Origin: Frankiales bacterium
GTDB lineage: Bacteria > Actinomycetota > Actinomycetes > Mycobacteriales > SCTD01
NCBI GenBank assembly: GCA_025464695.1
Contig: JAODNQ010000087.1
Coordinates: forward strand, 1 to 5,459
Reading direction: 5' to 3'
DNA: 5,459 nucleotides
Part shown: positions 4,734 through 5,459 of the stretch, piece after piece
Layout: each line of letters opens with the position of its first letter
Numbering within the stretch: the first letter of the stretch is position 1
Made by a program: the position numbers and the translations under genes
The notes under the pieces: model-generated
Told to the model about the DNA's origin: nothing
The model's database searches: none
Seen by the model: the letters and a program-made list of their open reading frames with translations, nothing else

Positions 4734-5459
4734 CTAGGCGCCCCGAGCGGCGGCCCTCGCGAGGACCTCCTTCGCCAGGTCGCGGTAGGCCGTCGCGCCC
4801 GTCGACGTCGGCGCGTAGTCGGTGATCGGCTGGCCCGCGACCGTCGTCTCCGGAAAGCGGACCGTGCGGTTGATCACCGTGTGGAAGACGGTGTCGCCGA
4901 ACGCCTCCACGACCCGCTCGAGCACCTGCCGCCCGTGCACGGTCCGGGCGTCGAACATGGTCGCGAGGATGCCCTCGACCTGCAGGCGGGGGTTGAGCCG
5001 GTCCCTCACCTTGTCGATGATCTCGGTGAGCAGGGCGACGCCGCGCAGCGCGAAGTACTCGCACTCCAGCGGGATGATCACGCCGTCCGACGCCGTCAGC
5101 GCGTTGACGGTGAGCAGCCCGAGGCTCGGCTGGCAGTCGATGAGGACGACGTCGTAGTCCGGCAGCACCGGGGTGAGGGCGCGCAGCAGCGTCTGCTCGC
5201 GCGAGATCTCGTTGGACAGGTGGATCTCGGCGCCCGACAGGTCGATGTTCGCGGGGAGCAGGTCCATGCCCGGCACGGATGTCGGCATGAGCACGTCGGC
5301 CACGGTGGTGTCGCGGTCGACGAGGACGTCGTAGACCGTCCGCTCGAGCTGCCCCGGGTTGACGCCGAGGCCGACGGCGAGGGCGCCCTGCGGGTCGAAG
5401 TCGACGAGCAGCACCCGACGGCCGTACCCGGCGAGGGCGGCCCCGAGGTTGATGGTGCT
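4734..5459 (-). CDS. parA: ParA/Soj-type ATPase, 5' end cut by the window edge
   Basis: This is a deviant Walker ATPase of the ParA/Soj family, which uses ATP-dependent dimerisation on DNA to position cargo such as chromosome origins. 241 residues are visible. The right edge begins STINLGAALAGYGRR, the helix just after the Walker A loop, so the GKGGVGKT loop itself lies outside. VDFDPQGALAVGLG is the switch I region, with Ala where many ParAs have Asn after DPQG. VVLIDCQPSLGLLTVNAL is the Walker B/switch II region, followed by PLECEYFALRGVALL and, near the end, RFPETTVAGQPI. This matches from memory the second parA next to scpAB in Streptomyces and not the parAB locus at the origin. No parB is in the window. 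An internal GTG at 5414 is a Val within the conserved strand, not the start. The TAG stop directly abuts the next gene. Confidence 0.95.
   Translation of the reverse strand, partial: STINLGAALAGYGRRVLLVDFDPQGALAVGLGVNPGQLERTVYDVLVDRDTTVADVLMPTSVPGMDLLPANIDLSGAEIHLSNEISREQTLLRALTPVLPDYDVVLIDCQPSLGLLTVNALTASDGVIIPLECEYFALRGVALLTEIIDKVRDRLNPRLQVEGILATMFDARTVHGRQVLERVVEAFGDTVFHTVINRTVRFPETTVAGQPITDYAPTSTGATAYRDLAKEVLARAAARGA

Noticed and set aside
3256..5064. A 602-residue minus-strand frame suggesting an N-terminally extended ScpA
   Set aside because: The first 332 residues are Arg/Pro/Ala-rich shadow sequence over the membrane protein and parA genes. ScpA family sequence begins at the GTG at 4068.
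4734..5459. A plasmid or origin-type parAB partition locus
   Set aside because: There is no parB and no parS-like palindrome in the window, and the neighbours are scpA and scpB. The ParA fits the chromosomal copy that accompanies the condensin genes.
1..5459. Mobile elements, tRNA or rRNA genes, CRISPR arrays, riboswitches and intrinsic terminators
   Set aside because: No transposase, integrase, terminal inverted repeats, spaced identical repeats, RNA-gene motif or stem followed by a T-run was seen on either strand. The eight genes and their short junctions account for the whole window.

Overview
The window looks like chromosome from a very high-GC actinobacterium. G or C fills almost every third codon position, GTG starts are common, and genes overlap by GTGA. 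The gene order (a soj-like parA, scpA, scpB, an RsuA/RluB-type pseudouridine synthase, aroH, tyrA, cmk) is the classic actinobacterial block, known for example from Streptomyces. A membrane protein of the site-2 protease family sits between parA and scpA. From memory this placement suggests a Kineosporiales or neighbouring lineage, but I cannot assign a genus from the sequence alone.

All eight genes read on the minus strand, from the right edge to the left. They are parA (5' end cut by the right edge), the site-2 protease family gene, scpA, scpB, the pseudouridine synthase, aroH, tyrA and cmk (3' end cut by the left edge). The junctions, in order of transcription, are: 0 nt, 4-nt overlap, 4-nt overlap, 16 nt, 24 nt, 4-nt overlap and 45 nt. 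I see no terminator and no stretch over 300 bases without a gene, so the block is probably one operon, perhaps with internal promoters before aroH and cmk.

The genes fall into three groups. ParA, ScpA and ScpB belong to chromosome organisation; ScpA and ScpB are the kleisin and winged-helix subunits of the SMC condensin. AroH and TyrA are consecutive steps from chorismate to the tyrosine precursor and are translationally coupled. The pseudouridine synthase and cytidylate kinase serve ribosome maturation and nucleotide supply.

Most of the window is ordinary housekeeping DNA and I found no clearly new system. The points most worth a second look are: the site-2 protease homolog, which has lost all three HExxH metal-site residues while keeping the rest of the fold; a Val/Asp/Pro/Ala repeat tail on ScpB built from 9-bp GTCGAC-containing units; TyrA with a His in place of the usual Asp in its TDVGS-type motif; and a TAGGCT hexamer placed so that aroH could be transcribed as a leaderless mRNA.
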